This document shows, one piece after another, positions 10,301 to 17,328 of a DNA stretch of 64,000 bases. The stretch comes from Pedobacter planticolens (GTDB lineage: Bacteria > Bacteroidota > Bacteroidia > Sphingobacteriales > Sphingobacteriaceae), in assembly GCF_014172375.1 (NCBI RefSeq), contig NZ_WNXD01000002.1, positions 1,488,001-1,552,000 on the forward strand, written 5' to 3'. Below the pieces are notes generated by a model. It made no database searches and was not told the DNA's origin. It was given only the letters and a program-made list of their open reading frames with translations. Each line of letters begins with the position of its first letter. Positions within the stretch are counted from its first letter, which is position 1. The translations under genes were made by a program, and so were the position numbers.

Positions 10301-10658
10301 AGGAGCTACAAGTGACGCCACAGGGAAAGGGGTTAAAGTTAAAAATACAAGCAAAGGCAGTAAACTAGGCATGAAAAACAGTTTTGAATTGATGCAAGAT
10401 CTCTTTGCAAATATTGGTAAAGGTACGGGGGCAACTATAATTTCTGCAGCTGGAGGAATGCAATATGCGCTAGAAAAAAATAGTTTAAAAAATGGAGTAT
10501 TTACCTATAGTATTTTAGAATACATGAACGAAGCGAAAACTTCGGGCATTAAAAAATTAAAGGATCGTGTAAATCAACGGGTGGTTGAGCTTACTTCTGG
10601 TATGCAGCAACCTACATCAAGATCAGAAAATAACGTAATGGACTGGAATGTTTGGTAA
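7320..10658 (+). CDS. Exported beta-propeller protein with C-terminal caspase (C14) domain
   Basis: The 1112-residue product begins with a clear signal peptide (residues 1-21, ending SFAQA), so it acts in the periplasm or outside. Residues about 30-690 consist of WD40/beta-propeller-like repeats with recurring S-P-D/N-G-K turns, probably two propellers. A short beta-rich section (about 740-830) precedes a peptidase C14 domain from about residue 838. The catalytic pair is visible: His in AYSGHG (about 913) and Cys in DACHSGE (about 964). A low-complexity Ser/Thr/Gly/Lys stretch (about 980-1010) interrupts the domain after the cysteine and may be a processing linker. Function is unknown; prokaryotic caspase homologues cleave after basic or acidic residues. 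It appears to be transcribed alone. Confidence 0.85.
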   Translation: MAKYLLLSFLLVVFSTTSFAQAKKPSIEPMVQTTHSDKIEFYDTYLEKHLLITASKNELILWNTQTGLQLRTITSPYKIVGAALCNKGEEIAILMYEHTKDGSLRFYNSHNGKPLDTLSYFTNNVYNGIYWKSLDLMVKNNAGDKLLLKASDEVFVVDVIGRKKVANFKLPTYDSKIVFTNKENEYFLAFNKDNKQKVEIIDQNGILVKEGNSLSSSAVAVAASHNSFYVLTQKGQIIILDQELKETETLETKTNIGAYSSKKINLSNDQRHLVVPINDTSAVYDLQKHKWIGLKNMAYDGMIATTADASQIAVLNKSAGFYQSNGQEIFSPSYNSGLDALFINPSNTVLMASYNSIARTYTNGINISTGAQLNEDFAIKQWITDSTAICIKMDYGMSMFKVQIRNIYANKILYEFAKDGFKIVDAKLSPDGKTAAFLATDKSTLFIANSNLQNVKTIPLSGVSTRAILFSPNSNYISIVGEIAIKVYDIKASKWIIGEDQAKGYGYVYIAFTPDSKSLLYQFSELDKPKPDYKKLGYTIKSFDISTAIATEKLVLDFPIGKIVCHPTDYIYAIADLKGNVVVRKLEDNSIIFNEKSHSGFANDALFLNKRKWLITSGNDKQTVIVNYETGKQIAKAVSLFNDGKAAIGFFTPNNYYMIPASNVAGLHFTEDFNTYSFKQFDYRFNRPDKVLQALESPDTALISSYKKAYEKRIKKLGIDTSLFTSTYSVPDADITNRDQLLFEQKTNQLVLKIKANDKSIPLDRFNIWVNEVPIYGLKGINLKLAKRSTLDTTITISLSTGNNKIETSVINTNGIESYRLPVVVNYNPENKPVSKLYFVGIGINNFEQEGHNLQWSVKDIRDLANKLRQKYADNIEIDTLFNQQVTTENILALKSKLQQSKVNDRVIVAYSGHGLLSKNYDYFLSTFNVDFEKPEQNGLAYDSFEDLVDNIPARQKLMLIDACHSGEVDKEELQKLNQTETQLASTGVQANAEGATSDATGKGVKVKNTSKGSKLGMKNSFELMQDLFANIGKGTGATIISAAGGMQYALEKNSLKNGVFTYSILEYMNEAKTSGIKKLKDRVNQRVVELTSGMQQPTSRSENNVMDWNVW

Positions 10659-10736
10659 TTTCACAACAGCTGTTAATACCAAGGTTAAGAAACTAAGTTT
10701 GTAGAACTAGTTGAAATTCGATATTTTTATCAGTAG

Positions 10737-11090
10737 ATGAAGGGAACGATTATCCTAATTATAGTATTCTTTTTAAGCGAGAGTAAAGGCGTGATAAATT
10801 GGTTGCAAAGCCACTTGCTATCTTGTCCGTTTAAGCAAACGTTAGGTATAGATTGTCCTGGTTGTGGTATGCAACGTTCTGTTTTAGAATTAATGCAGGG
10901 GAATTTTATATCCTCTTTTAAACTTTATCCAGCTACGCTGCCAATCATCATTCTATTTATTTTTACTGGGTTTCATTTAAAATTTGATTTTAAAAGCGGA
11001 GCATTTTTTATTAAAATGCTTTATATTGGTATCACTTTAATTATTGTAATCAATTATATTTATAAAATATTTACTCATCAATTAATTTAA
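10737..11090 (+). CDS. DUF2752 membrane protein
   Basis: The 117-residue protein has the DUF2752 hallmark CPFKQTLGIDCPGCGMQRS (residues 31-49) with three cysteines, followed by two hydrophobic helices (about 62-79 and 89-110). Function is not established for the family. It sits 4 bp before the CCC-motif membrane protein gene, an adjacency seen in other Bacteroidota, so the two are probably translated from one transcript. Confidence 0.85.
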   Translation: MKGTIILIIVFFLSESKGVINWLQSHLLSCPFKQTLGIDCPGCGMQRSVLELMQGNFISSFKLYPATLPIIILFIFTGFHLKFDFKSGAFFIKMLYIGITLIIVINYIYKIFTHQLI

Positions 11091-11094
11091 CGCT

Positions 11095-11532
11095 ATGTCT
11101 GAAGAACAATTAGAACCACAAGAAAATCCTCAACCTCAACCTACTCCTCAACCCAATTCTCAAAATCCATTTCCGCCACAAAATGGAGGTTTTGGTTATG
11201 GTATGCAACAATCTTTACCTAATGCAACTGTTGTTTTGGTATTAGGAATTCTTTCTATCGTATTTTGCTGCTGTTATGGTATTATCGGATTAATACCTGC
11301 AATTATTGCATTGGTTTTAAGTAAAAAAGATAGAGCACTTTATGATGCAAATACATTAGCTTACACTTTAAGCTCTTATAAAAACTTGAATGCAGGTAGA
11401 GTTTGTGCCATAATTGGTTTAGTCTTAAATATTCTTTCGCTATTATATTTTATAGTTATCATTATCATGTTTGGTACAGGAATGTTGAGCGATCCTCAAA
11501 AACTACAAGAAATGTTAAAGGGAATGCAATAA
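11095..11532 (+). CDS. CCC-motif small membrane protein
   Basis: The 145-residue product has a Pro/Gln-rich cytoplasmic N-terminus (residues 1-38), then a first membrane helix containing FCCCYG (near residue 60), a loop, and a second long helix (about 103-128). This matches small proteins annotated as CCC motif membrane proteins in Bacteroidota, whose role is unknown. It is 4 bp downstream of the DUF2752 gene. Its last nine codons plus the following terminator recur at 13096-13185, about 1.6 kb away, on the far side of a lipoprotein gene. Confidence 0.8.
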   Translation: MSEEQLEPQENPQPQPTPQPNSQNPFPPQNGGFGYGMQQSLPNATVVLVLGILSIVFCCCYGIIGLIPAIIALVLSKKDRALYDANTLAYTLSSYKNLNAGRVCAIIGLVLNILSLLYFIVIIIMFGTGMLSDPQKLQEMLKGMQ

Positions 11533-11592
11533 GTATTTTCAATTCATTAAAAAAGCAACTTGTGTGATGAATACAAGTTGCTTTTTTGTTGG
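11504..11592 (+). repeat. Direct repeat, copy 1 (end of CCC-motif gene plus terminator)
   Basis: This ~88-bp stretch is about 90% identical to 13096-13185. It includes the codons for LQEMLKGMQ, the stop and the hairpin terminator. The pair brackets the lipoprotein gene at 11616-12923. Confidence 0.85.
11549..11587 (+). terminator. Terminator after the CCC-motif gene
   Basis: The stem AAGCAACTTGT/ACAAGTTGCTT with a 9-base loop is followed by six T residues. The same hairpin is found in the downstream duplicate at 13143-13180. Confidence 0.85.
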
Positions 11593-11615
11593 TGATTTAT
11601 AAGAAATTGGAAATA

Positions 11616-12923
11616 TTACGGTGCAATAACTATAGCACATGCAAAGGCATAATACTTCTTGTCTGTAAGTAATGTAGGTGTTCCATTTCGCCAATAGGCA
11701 GCTGCATTGTCTCTTGCGCCAGAAACAAACATGTTATTGTCTATAACGGCAACTGAAGTAGGGGAAGAAGTAAAATAACCTATGTTGGTAGAGAAAGAAA
11801 GCTTTTGCACCATACCATTTTCCCAATAAAAGCTAGTACGTTTTGTCCCCTCTTGTTCTTGTCCAGTAACATAGAAGCTGTTGTCCTTTATGATTATTGA
11901 AGTGGTAAATGCAAATTTGCTACTGTTATTCGTTGGGATAATAGATTTTACACCATTTTTCCAATAGATTGGGGTACTTCTATCGACTGTTTGTTGAGTG
12001 CCTGTTATATATACATCATTTCCAATAACTGCCACATCGGAGGCGTAGTAAGAAAAACCTACAGGTTGAGAAAGAATGCTTTCCTTTCCATTTTTCCATA
12101 ACTTTGGAGAGATGTTATAATAATCATCGTAAGCGTAACCTACTACATACACATCTGTTCCGCTAATGGCAATACCAGATGGATAGGCCTCCTCTAATCC
12201 TTCGCTCAGTTTTACCTCTATGCCATTTTTCCAATATTTAACTATTGTTGCCCAACCATAGTTACTATATTCATAACCAGTTACATATACATCATTTCCA
12301 ATTACCTTGATAGAAACTGGATAAGCATCTTTTGTACCATCGGTTAGACTTACGGGTATACCATTTTTCCAATACTTTACAGTATTATTATAGCCTATTA
12401 TATTTTCATAGCCCAATACATATACATCTTTGTCATTAATTGTCATGGAAGTAGCAAAAGCATTGTGTGCCCCATCTGTTAAAGTTGTGAGTATGCCATT
12501 TTTCCAATATTTTATTACTGACTTGTCCTTGTTTGGTCCTCCATTATATTCAGTGCCCGCTACGAAAATATTGTAGAGTGTAAAATTGGTTGATGAGGCG
12601 GTTTCTACTCCATTTACGTTGACAATAAGTTTCTCGTTTTTTGCAGTAGCAGGTACTAACACTTTGAGTTCAGTTTGGCTAGCGCTGGTAATTAAGGCTA
12701 TTGCTCCTCCAAAGCTTACAATGTTCTTTGTCTTGTCGGGATCAAATTCTCCAGTAAGAGTTATCTCATCTCCAATAAAAGCGGCCGAAGGGCTAAAAGA
12801 TATTTGTTTTGTAGGAATTATTGGATATGGCTTTATCTTATTTTTTTTGCATGATGTTAGAATAGTAAGCAAAATGAGAATGATAAAGGATACTTGATTG
12901 CAACGATTGTTGAATTGTTTCAT
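11616..12923 (-). CDS. Lipoprotein with IPT/TIG domain and seven YWKNG repeats
   Basis: The 435-residue protein has a lipoprotein signal peptide (lipobox LTSC, Cys near residue 25) followed by a Lys-rich tether. Residues about 40-115 resemble an IPT/TIG immunoglobulin-like domain (SPSAAFIGDEITLTG). From about residue 120 to the end there are seven ~45-residue repeats, each with a VYVTGYE-like strand and a YWKNG turn, consistent with a seven-bladed beta-propeller. It is probably a surface or periplasmic binding protein; the ligand is unknown. It is convergent with the CCC-motif gene and lies between two copies of that gene's 3' end, which suggests later insertion here. Confidence 0.8.
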   Translation of the reverse strand: MKQFNNRCNQVSFIILILLTILTSCKKNKIKPYPIIPTKQISFSPSAAFIGDEITLTGEFDPDKTKNIVSFGGAIALITSASQTELKVLVPATAKNEKLIVNVNGVETASSTNFTLYNIFVAGTEYNGGPNKDKSVIKYWKNGILTTLTDGAHNAFATSMTINDKDVYVLGYENIIGYNNTVKYWKNGIPVSLTDGTKDAYPVSIKVIGNDVYVTGYEYSNYGWATIVKYWKNGIEVKLSEGLEEAYPSGIAISGTDVYVVGYAYDDYYNISPKLWKNGKESILSQPVGFSYYASDVAVIGNDVYITGTQQTVDRSTPIYWKNGVKSIIPTNNSSKFAFTTSIIIKDNSFYVTGQEQEGTKRTSFYWENGMVQKLSFSTNIGYFTSSPTSVAVIDNNMFVSGARDNAAAYWRNGTPTLLTDKKYYAFACAIVIAP

Positions 12924-13095
12924 ATTTGTTTGGTTTGAAAGTGTTAGATTGCGATAATTTGTATCACAATACTTCTAGAAGTAATTGGCAATAATAGACT
13001 ATATTAATGCGCTATGAAATCGTCTTTATAGGTGAAACTGAATCAATTTTTATAGCAAGAAATGCCTTTTAGATTATTTTAATAATCTAAAAGGC

Positions 13096-13185
13096 TTACA
13101 AGAAATGTTAAAGGGAATGCAATAGTATTTTCAATTCATTTTAAAAGCAACTTGTGTGATAAATACAAGTTGCTTTTTTGTTGGC
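13096..13185 (+). pseudogene. Duplicated 3' end of CCC-motif gene with its terminator
   Basis: The segment still encodes the final residues LQEMLKGMQ and a stop, then the same hairpin terminator as at 11549-11587. Upstream of it the homology ends and no start is present, so it is a gene-end remnant rather than a gene. Confidence 0.8.
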
Positions 13186-13242
13186 TGTAAGTCAGTAGAT
13201 TGTTATTTTATGTTGTACTAAATTTTAGCGCATCATATTTGT

Positions 13243-13250
13243 TATCTTTG
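13243..13250 (+). promoter_or_regulatory. -7 box of the bacilliredoxin gene
   Basis: TATCTTTG matches TAnnTTTG and leaves a leader of about 20 nt before the ATG at 13277. The nearest TTG upstream is 27 bp away, longer than the usual spacing, so the -33 element is uncertain. Confidence 0.45.
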
Positions 13251-13276
13251 CGTATTATTAATAAAAAAAGAAAAGA

Positions 13277-13687
13277 ATGTATCCTGAATATTTAGTAGAA
13301 CCTATGCGTGCTGAGTTGACTAACGTAGGTTTTGAAGAATTAAAAACAGCAGAAGCGGTAGATAGCGCAATTAAAGGCGAAGGAACTGTATTTGTAGTGG
13401 TAAACTCTGTGTGTGGTTGTGCAGCAGCAAATGCACGTCCGGCAGCAAAACTTGCGGCATCAAATGCTAAACATCCTAATAAATTGGTAACAGTTTTTGC
13501 TGGTATGGAAAAAGATGCGGTTGATAGAGCAAGAGCTTATATGATGCCTTTTCCACCTTCATCTCCTGCAATGGCATTATTTAAAGATGGAAAGTTAGTT
13601 CATATGATTGAGCGTCATCAAATTGAAGGTCGCCCTGCACAAATGATAGCTGATAGCTTAATTGGTGCGTTTGAGCAGTATTGCTAG
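13277..13687 (+). CDS. BrxA/BrxB family bacilliredoxin
   Basis: The 136-residue thioredoxin-fold protein carries the bacilliredoxin CGC motif in NSVCGCAAANARPA (near residues 43-56). Family members (YphP/YqiW) remove bacillithiol from protein cysteines. Many Bacteroidota have this protein, and some of them make bacillithiol, so a role in thiol repair is likely here; that is inference. The length equals that of the Bacillus proteins. It is a single-gene unit, convergent with cdaA. Confidence 0.92.
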   Translation: MYPEYLVEPMRAELTNVGFEELKTAEAVDSAIKGEGTVFVVVNSVCGCAAANARPAAKLAASNAKHPNKLVTVFAGMEKDAVDRARAYMMPFPPSSPAMALFKDGKLVHMIERHQIEGRPAQMIADSLIGAFEQYC

Positions 13688-13693
13688 TCTAGA

Positions 13694-13790
13694 GGATAAA
13701 AGATAAAGGAGCAAGGATTAAAGATATGATGTCTATAATTCTTGCTCCTTGTTTTATTTAGAGGCTATATCTTTGTTCCTTTATCCTTAC
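13694..13790. terminator. Bidirectional terminator-like inverted repeat built of heptamers
   Basis: The gap between convergent brx and cdaA contains 7-bp units (GGATAAA, AGATAAA, GGAGCAA, GGATTAA, AGATATG) at 13694-13728 and a similar run on the opposite strand up to about 13790. Together they form a stem with AAGGAGCAAG pairing with CTTGCTCCTT. It is likely to terminate both genes. Confidence 0.6.
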
Positions 13791-13795
13791 TCTTT

Positions 13796-14587
13796 CTAAA
13801 AGTCTTTATTCAGCAACTTCTCTAGTTCGCCAAAAGAAACATTCATGCGTACACGACCTTGTTTGGCATAAGCAATTTCACCAGTTTCTTCTGATATAAT
13901 CACTGCAACAGCATCTGCCATTTCTGAGACACCAATTCCAGCTCTGTGGCGTAAGCCAAATTGTGGAGGTAGCTTATCATTATCCGTTAAAGGCAAAATA
14001 CAGCTTGCGCTTTTAATTTTGTTTTCGGCAATAACTACGGCTCCATCATGCAATGGACTGTGTTTTTGAAATATACTTTCTAATAAACGTTTTGATATTT
14101 TCGAATCGATTAGCTCACAGCTATTCGTGAAAAGTTCATCATCATAAAACTTAACAAATACGATTAAAGCACCTGTTCGTGTTTTTTTCATGCTTTTGCA
14201 AGCATCAATAATAGGTTTAATGCGTATTAAATTATCGCGTTCTAAATCTTTACTGCCAAATAAATAACCCCACCACGCTTTATTTTTCTGAAGGAAAGTA
14301 TTTTTGCCGATATGCAGTAAAAAACGCCTAATTTCTGGTTGAAAAATAACAATGAGCGCCATAATACCTACGCTCATAAACTTGTTAATAATGGCCGACA
14401 GCAAGTTCATGTGTAATCCTTTTACCACATAGTAAAAAATAAGAATGATGAACATGCCCAACAGCAAATTCACAGCCAATGTATTCCGTATTAAGCTATA
14501 AATGTAATAGATAAGGATAGCTACAAGGACAATATCTATCCCATCAACCCAGGTTATTTTAAGAAAGTCAAAGTCAAGGCTTTTCAT
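13796..14587 (-). CDS. cdaA: Diadenylate cyclase CdaA
   Basis: This membrane enzyme joins two ATP molecules into cyclic di-AMP. Three hydrophobic helices occupy about residues 15-90, followed by the DisA_N catalytic domain with DGAVVIA (near residue 185) and GLRHRAGIGVSE (near residues 215-226), the two signature motifs. The start is set at the ATG; an upstream TTG would add only three residues. It is 72 bp downstream of folP on the same strand, a conserved arrangement in Bacteroidota, so the two are probably an operon. Confidence 0.93.
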   Translation of the reverse strand: MKSLDFDFLKITWVDGIDIVLVAILIYYIYSLIRNTLAVNLLLGMFIILIFYYVVKGLHMNLLSAIINKFMSVGIMALIVIFQPEIRRFLLHIGKNTFLQKNKAWWGYLFGSKDLERDNLIRIKPIIDACKSMKKTRTGALIVFVKFYDDELFTNSCELIDSKISKRLLESIFQKHSPLHDGAVVIAENKIKSASCILPLTDNDKLPPQFGLRHRAGIGVSEMADAVAVIISEETGEIAYAKQGRVRMNVSFGELEKLLNKDF

Positions 14588-14659
14588 TGAGCACAAGATA
14601 GGGAAAATAGGTTAATTGTTTAGCTAAGAGCAAGCTATAAAAGTTAAAAATTGAATTTA

Positions 14660-15520
14660 TTAAGGATTTTTTATTCTTTCTGTTAAAGTTATGCATTCGA
14701 TAGCCTCTTTTACATCGTGAACTCTTAAAATTTTAGCTCCTTTTAGCAAAGCTGATGTGTTTAAAACTGTTGTTCCGTTCAAAGCATCGGCAGATTTGTT
14801 ATTTAGGACTTTTGTGATCATAGATTTTCTAGAAAAACCAACTAAAATTGGCAGTTCGAAAGAATTTAGCTGTTCCATTTGCTGCAAAAGCTCATAATTG
14901 TGACTGATAGTTTTCGCAAAACCAAAACCAGGATCGATAATAATATCTTTTACGCCTAAACTTTTTAAAACAGCTAATTTCTCTGAAAAATAAGTGCTTA
15001 CTTCATCAACTATGTTGTGGTAAGTTGGATTTTCTTGCATGTTTTGTGGCGTACCTTTCATGTGCATTATGATGTAAGGCACTTGCAATTTCGCCACTGT
15101 TTCGAACATTTGTTCATCTAAATTACCAGCAGAAATATCATTAATTAAATGCGCTCCTGCCGAAACAGTTTCTTCTGCCACTTTTGCTCTAAATGTATCA
15201 ATGGAAATTAAAGCATCTGGAAATTCTTTTGTAATCGCCTCAACTACTGGAATAAGTCGTTGTAATTCTTCGTCTGTTGTGATATCTACTGCGCCAGGTC
15301 TAGAAGAATAAGCACCAATATCTATGAATTTAGCGCCCTCATTTAAAAAGTTTTCAGTTGCTTTTAAGGCTTCATCAACACTGTTAATTCTGCTGTTCGC
15401 GTAAAACGAATCAGGAGTTAAATTTAAAATGGCCATAACAGCTGGACTGCTTAAATCTATCAGTTTGCCTTTGCTATTTAGTATTACTTTTCGGTTTAAA
15501 AATGTATCTTTAGCCATCAT
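14660..15520 (-). CDS. folP: Dihydropteroate synthase
   Basis: The 286-residue TIM-barrel enzyme condenses 6-hydroxymethyl-dihydropterin diphosphate with p-aminobenzoate in folate synthesis; it is the target of sulfonamides. Motifs present include MAILNLTPDSFYANS (about residues 29-43), IDIGAYSSRPGA (about 65-76), the pterin-binding stretch IIDPGFGFAKT and the C-terminal RVHDV. It is followed by cdaA. It is divergent from the DUF1599 gene, with only about 50 bp between the two starts. Confidence 0.95.
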   Translation of the reverse strand: MMAKDTFLNRKVILNSKGKLIDLSSPAVMAILNLTPDSFYANSRINSVDEALKATENFLNEGAKFIDIGAYSSRPGAVDITTDEELQRLIPVVEAITKEFPDALISIDTFRAKVAEETVSAGAHLINDISAGNLDEQMFETVAKLQVPYIIMHMKGTPQNMQENPTYHNIVDEVSTYFSEKLAVLKSLGVKDIIIDPGFGFAKTISHNYELLQQMEQLNSFELPILVGFSRKSMITKVLNNKSADALNGTTVLNTSALLKGAKILRVHDVKEAIECITLTERIKNP

Positions 15521-15572
15521 TTAATACAAAAATAGGTATTAAAATAGCTTTAAACTAAATATTTTAATTGTT

Positions 15573-16112
15573 TTGGCAGTAAACACATCACAAGAGTACG
15601 ACAACGTTATAGCGGTATGTAAATCGCTTTTTTTAAAGAAAACAAAAGATTATGGAACTGCTTGGCGCATCCTTAGGGCAGCGTCTATAACCGACCAAAT
15701 TTTTATCAAGGCACAACGCATTCGTACTTTAGAAGAAAAAAAAGTTTCTAAAGTAGGCGAGGATATCACATCTGAATATATTGGTATTGTAAATTATTGC
15801 GTAATCGCGATGTTGCAACTAGAATTAAGTGAAAGCGATCCTAATGAAATGGATGTACAGGTAGTAGAAAGCTTGTTTGATAAACGTGTTACCGAGACTA
15901 AAGACTTAATGTTTGCCAAAAACCACGATTATGGTGAAGCTTGGAGAGATATGCGAATTAGTTCTTTAACCGATTTGATATTGATGAAAATCCTAAGAGT
16001 TAAACAAATTGAAGATAATTTAGGTCAAACCGTAGCTTCGGAAGGTGTAAAAGCAAATTACCAGGATATGTTGAACTATGCTGTTTTTGCCTTAATTAAG
16101 CTTGGTATATAG
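15573..16112 (+). CDS. DUF1599 domain protein
   Basis: The 179-residue protein contains two related halves, each with a KD/HDYGxAWR motif (KDYGTAWRILR near residue 23 and HDYGEAWRDMR near residue 115), characteristic of DUF1599. The family has been linked by domain analysis to nucleotide modification, but no activity is established. The only reasonable start is TTG at 15573; no ATG lies in frame upstream. Its stop codon TAG is the first three bases of a heptanucleotide array. Confidence 0.85.
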   Translation: MAVNTSQEYDNVIAVCKSLFLKKTKDYGTAWRILRAASITDQIFIKAQRIRTLEEKKVSKVGEDITSEYIGIVNYCVIAMLQLELSESDPNEMDVQVVESLFDKRVTETKDLMFAKNHDYGEAWRDMRISSLTDLILMKILRVKQIEDNLGQTVASEGVKANYQDMLNYAVFALIKLGI

Positions 16113-16137
16113 TAGTTAGTATCTAGTATTTAGACTG
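16110..16137 (+). repeat. Heptanucleotide array starting at a stop codon
   Basis: Four consecutive 7-bp units read TAGTAGT, TAGTATC, TAGTATT, TAGACTG. The first begins on the TAG stop of the DUF1599 gene. Confidence 0.65.
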
Positions 16138-16176
16138 AACGCACAGTTGACAATTTAACAATAAAACAAGTATAGA

Positions 16177-17328
16177 ATGTCGAAAATAGCTTTAAACTTT
16201 TCTCGTTGGTTTGTTGGAATTTTATTCATCTTTTCTGGCTTAATAAAAGCGAATGACCCGCTTGGTTTTGGCTATAAATTGCAAGAATACTTTGAAGTTT
16301 TTCATCTAACTTTTTTAAGTAATTGGGCTACAGGAATTGCTATCATTTTATGTGTTTTAGAAATTGTTTTAGGTGCGCTCTTATTATTTGGCTTTTGGCG
16401 TAATCAAGTAACTAAAGGTTTATTAACATTAATTATTTTCTTCACTTTTCTCACTTTCGTTTCGGCTGCATTTAAAGTAGTTACGTCTTGCGGTTGCTTT
16501 GGCGATGCCATTCCACTTACACCTTGGCAATCATTTACAAAAGATTTAATTCTCTTGGTTATGATTGTTTATTTGTTCGTCCACCGGAATAAAATAGAAC
16601 CAGTTACCACAAATTTAGCTTGGCAAAAAAGAGTAGCTTCATTAGTTTTAATTGCATCCTTACTTTTTGGATTGTTTACCTATAACTTTTCGCCAATTTT
16701 AGATTTTTTGCCTTATAAAATAGGTTCAAGCATTCCTGAATCTATGAAAATCCCGGCAGGAGAAAAGCCAGATGAATTTCTAATTATGTATCAGCTTAAA
16801 AATAAAGCAACTGGCGAAACCAAAACCATGAGCGATAAAGATTATTTAAAGTTGGAAGTTTGGAAAGATAATAACTGGGAAGTTATTGGTAATCCTGAAA
16901 AGAAATTAATTAAAAAAGGCTATGATGTTAAAATTAAAGACTTATTAATTGCCGATGCATCTGGAACAGATTACACGAAAGAAATAGTAGAAAATCCGTA
17001 TTATAACTTGGTTGTAGTTGCATACGATTTAAAAAATACCAATGAAAAAGCGATTGCTGAAACGAATGCTTTAGCATTAAATGCAGCAGATCAGTTTAAT
17101 ATTCGTACCATTTTGCTAACTTCTAATTCGGCACAAGATGCAGATGCTTTTAGTAAAAAAATGAAACTTTTTATGGAGGTTTTTTATGCTGATGCTGTGC
17201 CATTAAAAAGTATGGTTAGGGCAAATCCTGGAGTATTGCTCTTAAAAAATGGAGTAATTATAAATAAATGGCATTACCATAACTTGCCATCGTTTAACGA
17301 ATTATCTGAAAAATATTTTACAAAATAA
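16177..17328 (+). CDS. BT_3928-type protein: DoxX/MauE-like membrane domain plus C-terminal domain
   Basis: The 383-residue product has four membrane helices in residues 1-135, like MauE/DoxX proteins, with GCGCFGD-type cysteines (SCGCFGDAIPLTPWQ near residue 110). A fifth helix follows (about 150-168), then a ~210-residue extracytoplasmic domain with a thioredoxin-like pattern but no CxxC. This matches the Bacteroidota family named after BT_3928; its function is unknown. It is immediately followed by the permease gene with no gap, implying translational coupling. Confidence 0.8.
   Translation: MSKIALNFSRWFVGILFIFSGLIKANDPLGFGYKLQEYFEVFHLTFLSNWATGIAIILCVLEIVLGALLLFGFWRNQVTKGLLTLIIFFTFLTFVSAAFKVVTSCGCFGDAIPLTPWQSFTKDLILLVMIVYLFVHRNKIEPVTTNLAWQKRVASLVLIASLLFGLFTYNFSPILDFLPYKIGSSIPESMKIPAGEKPDEFLIMYQLKNKATGETKTMSDKDYLKLEVWKDNNWEVIGNPEKKLIKKGYDVKIKDLLIADASGTDYTKEIVENPYYNLVVVAYDLKNTNEKAIAETNALALNAADQFNIRTILLTSNSAQDADAFSKKMKLFMEVFYADAVPLKSMVRANPGVLLLKNGVIINKWHYHNLPSFNELSEKYFTK

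Larger units (their letters stand above)
12924..13276. other. Intergenic region with gene remnant
   Basis: This 353-bp gap holds the second direct-repeat copy (13096-13185), a probable -7 box for the bacilliredoxin gene at 13243-13250, and otherwise AT-rich DNA with no recognisable coding signal. Confidence 0.6.
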
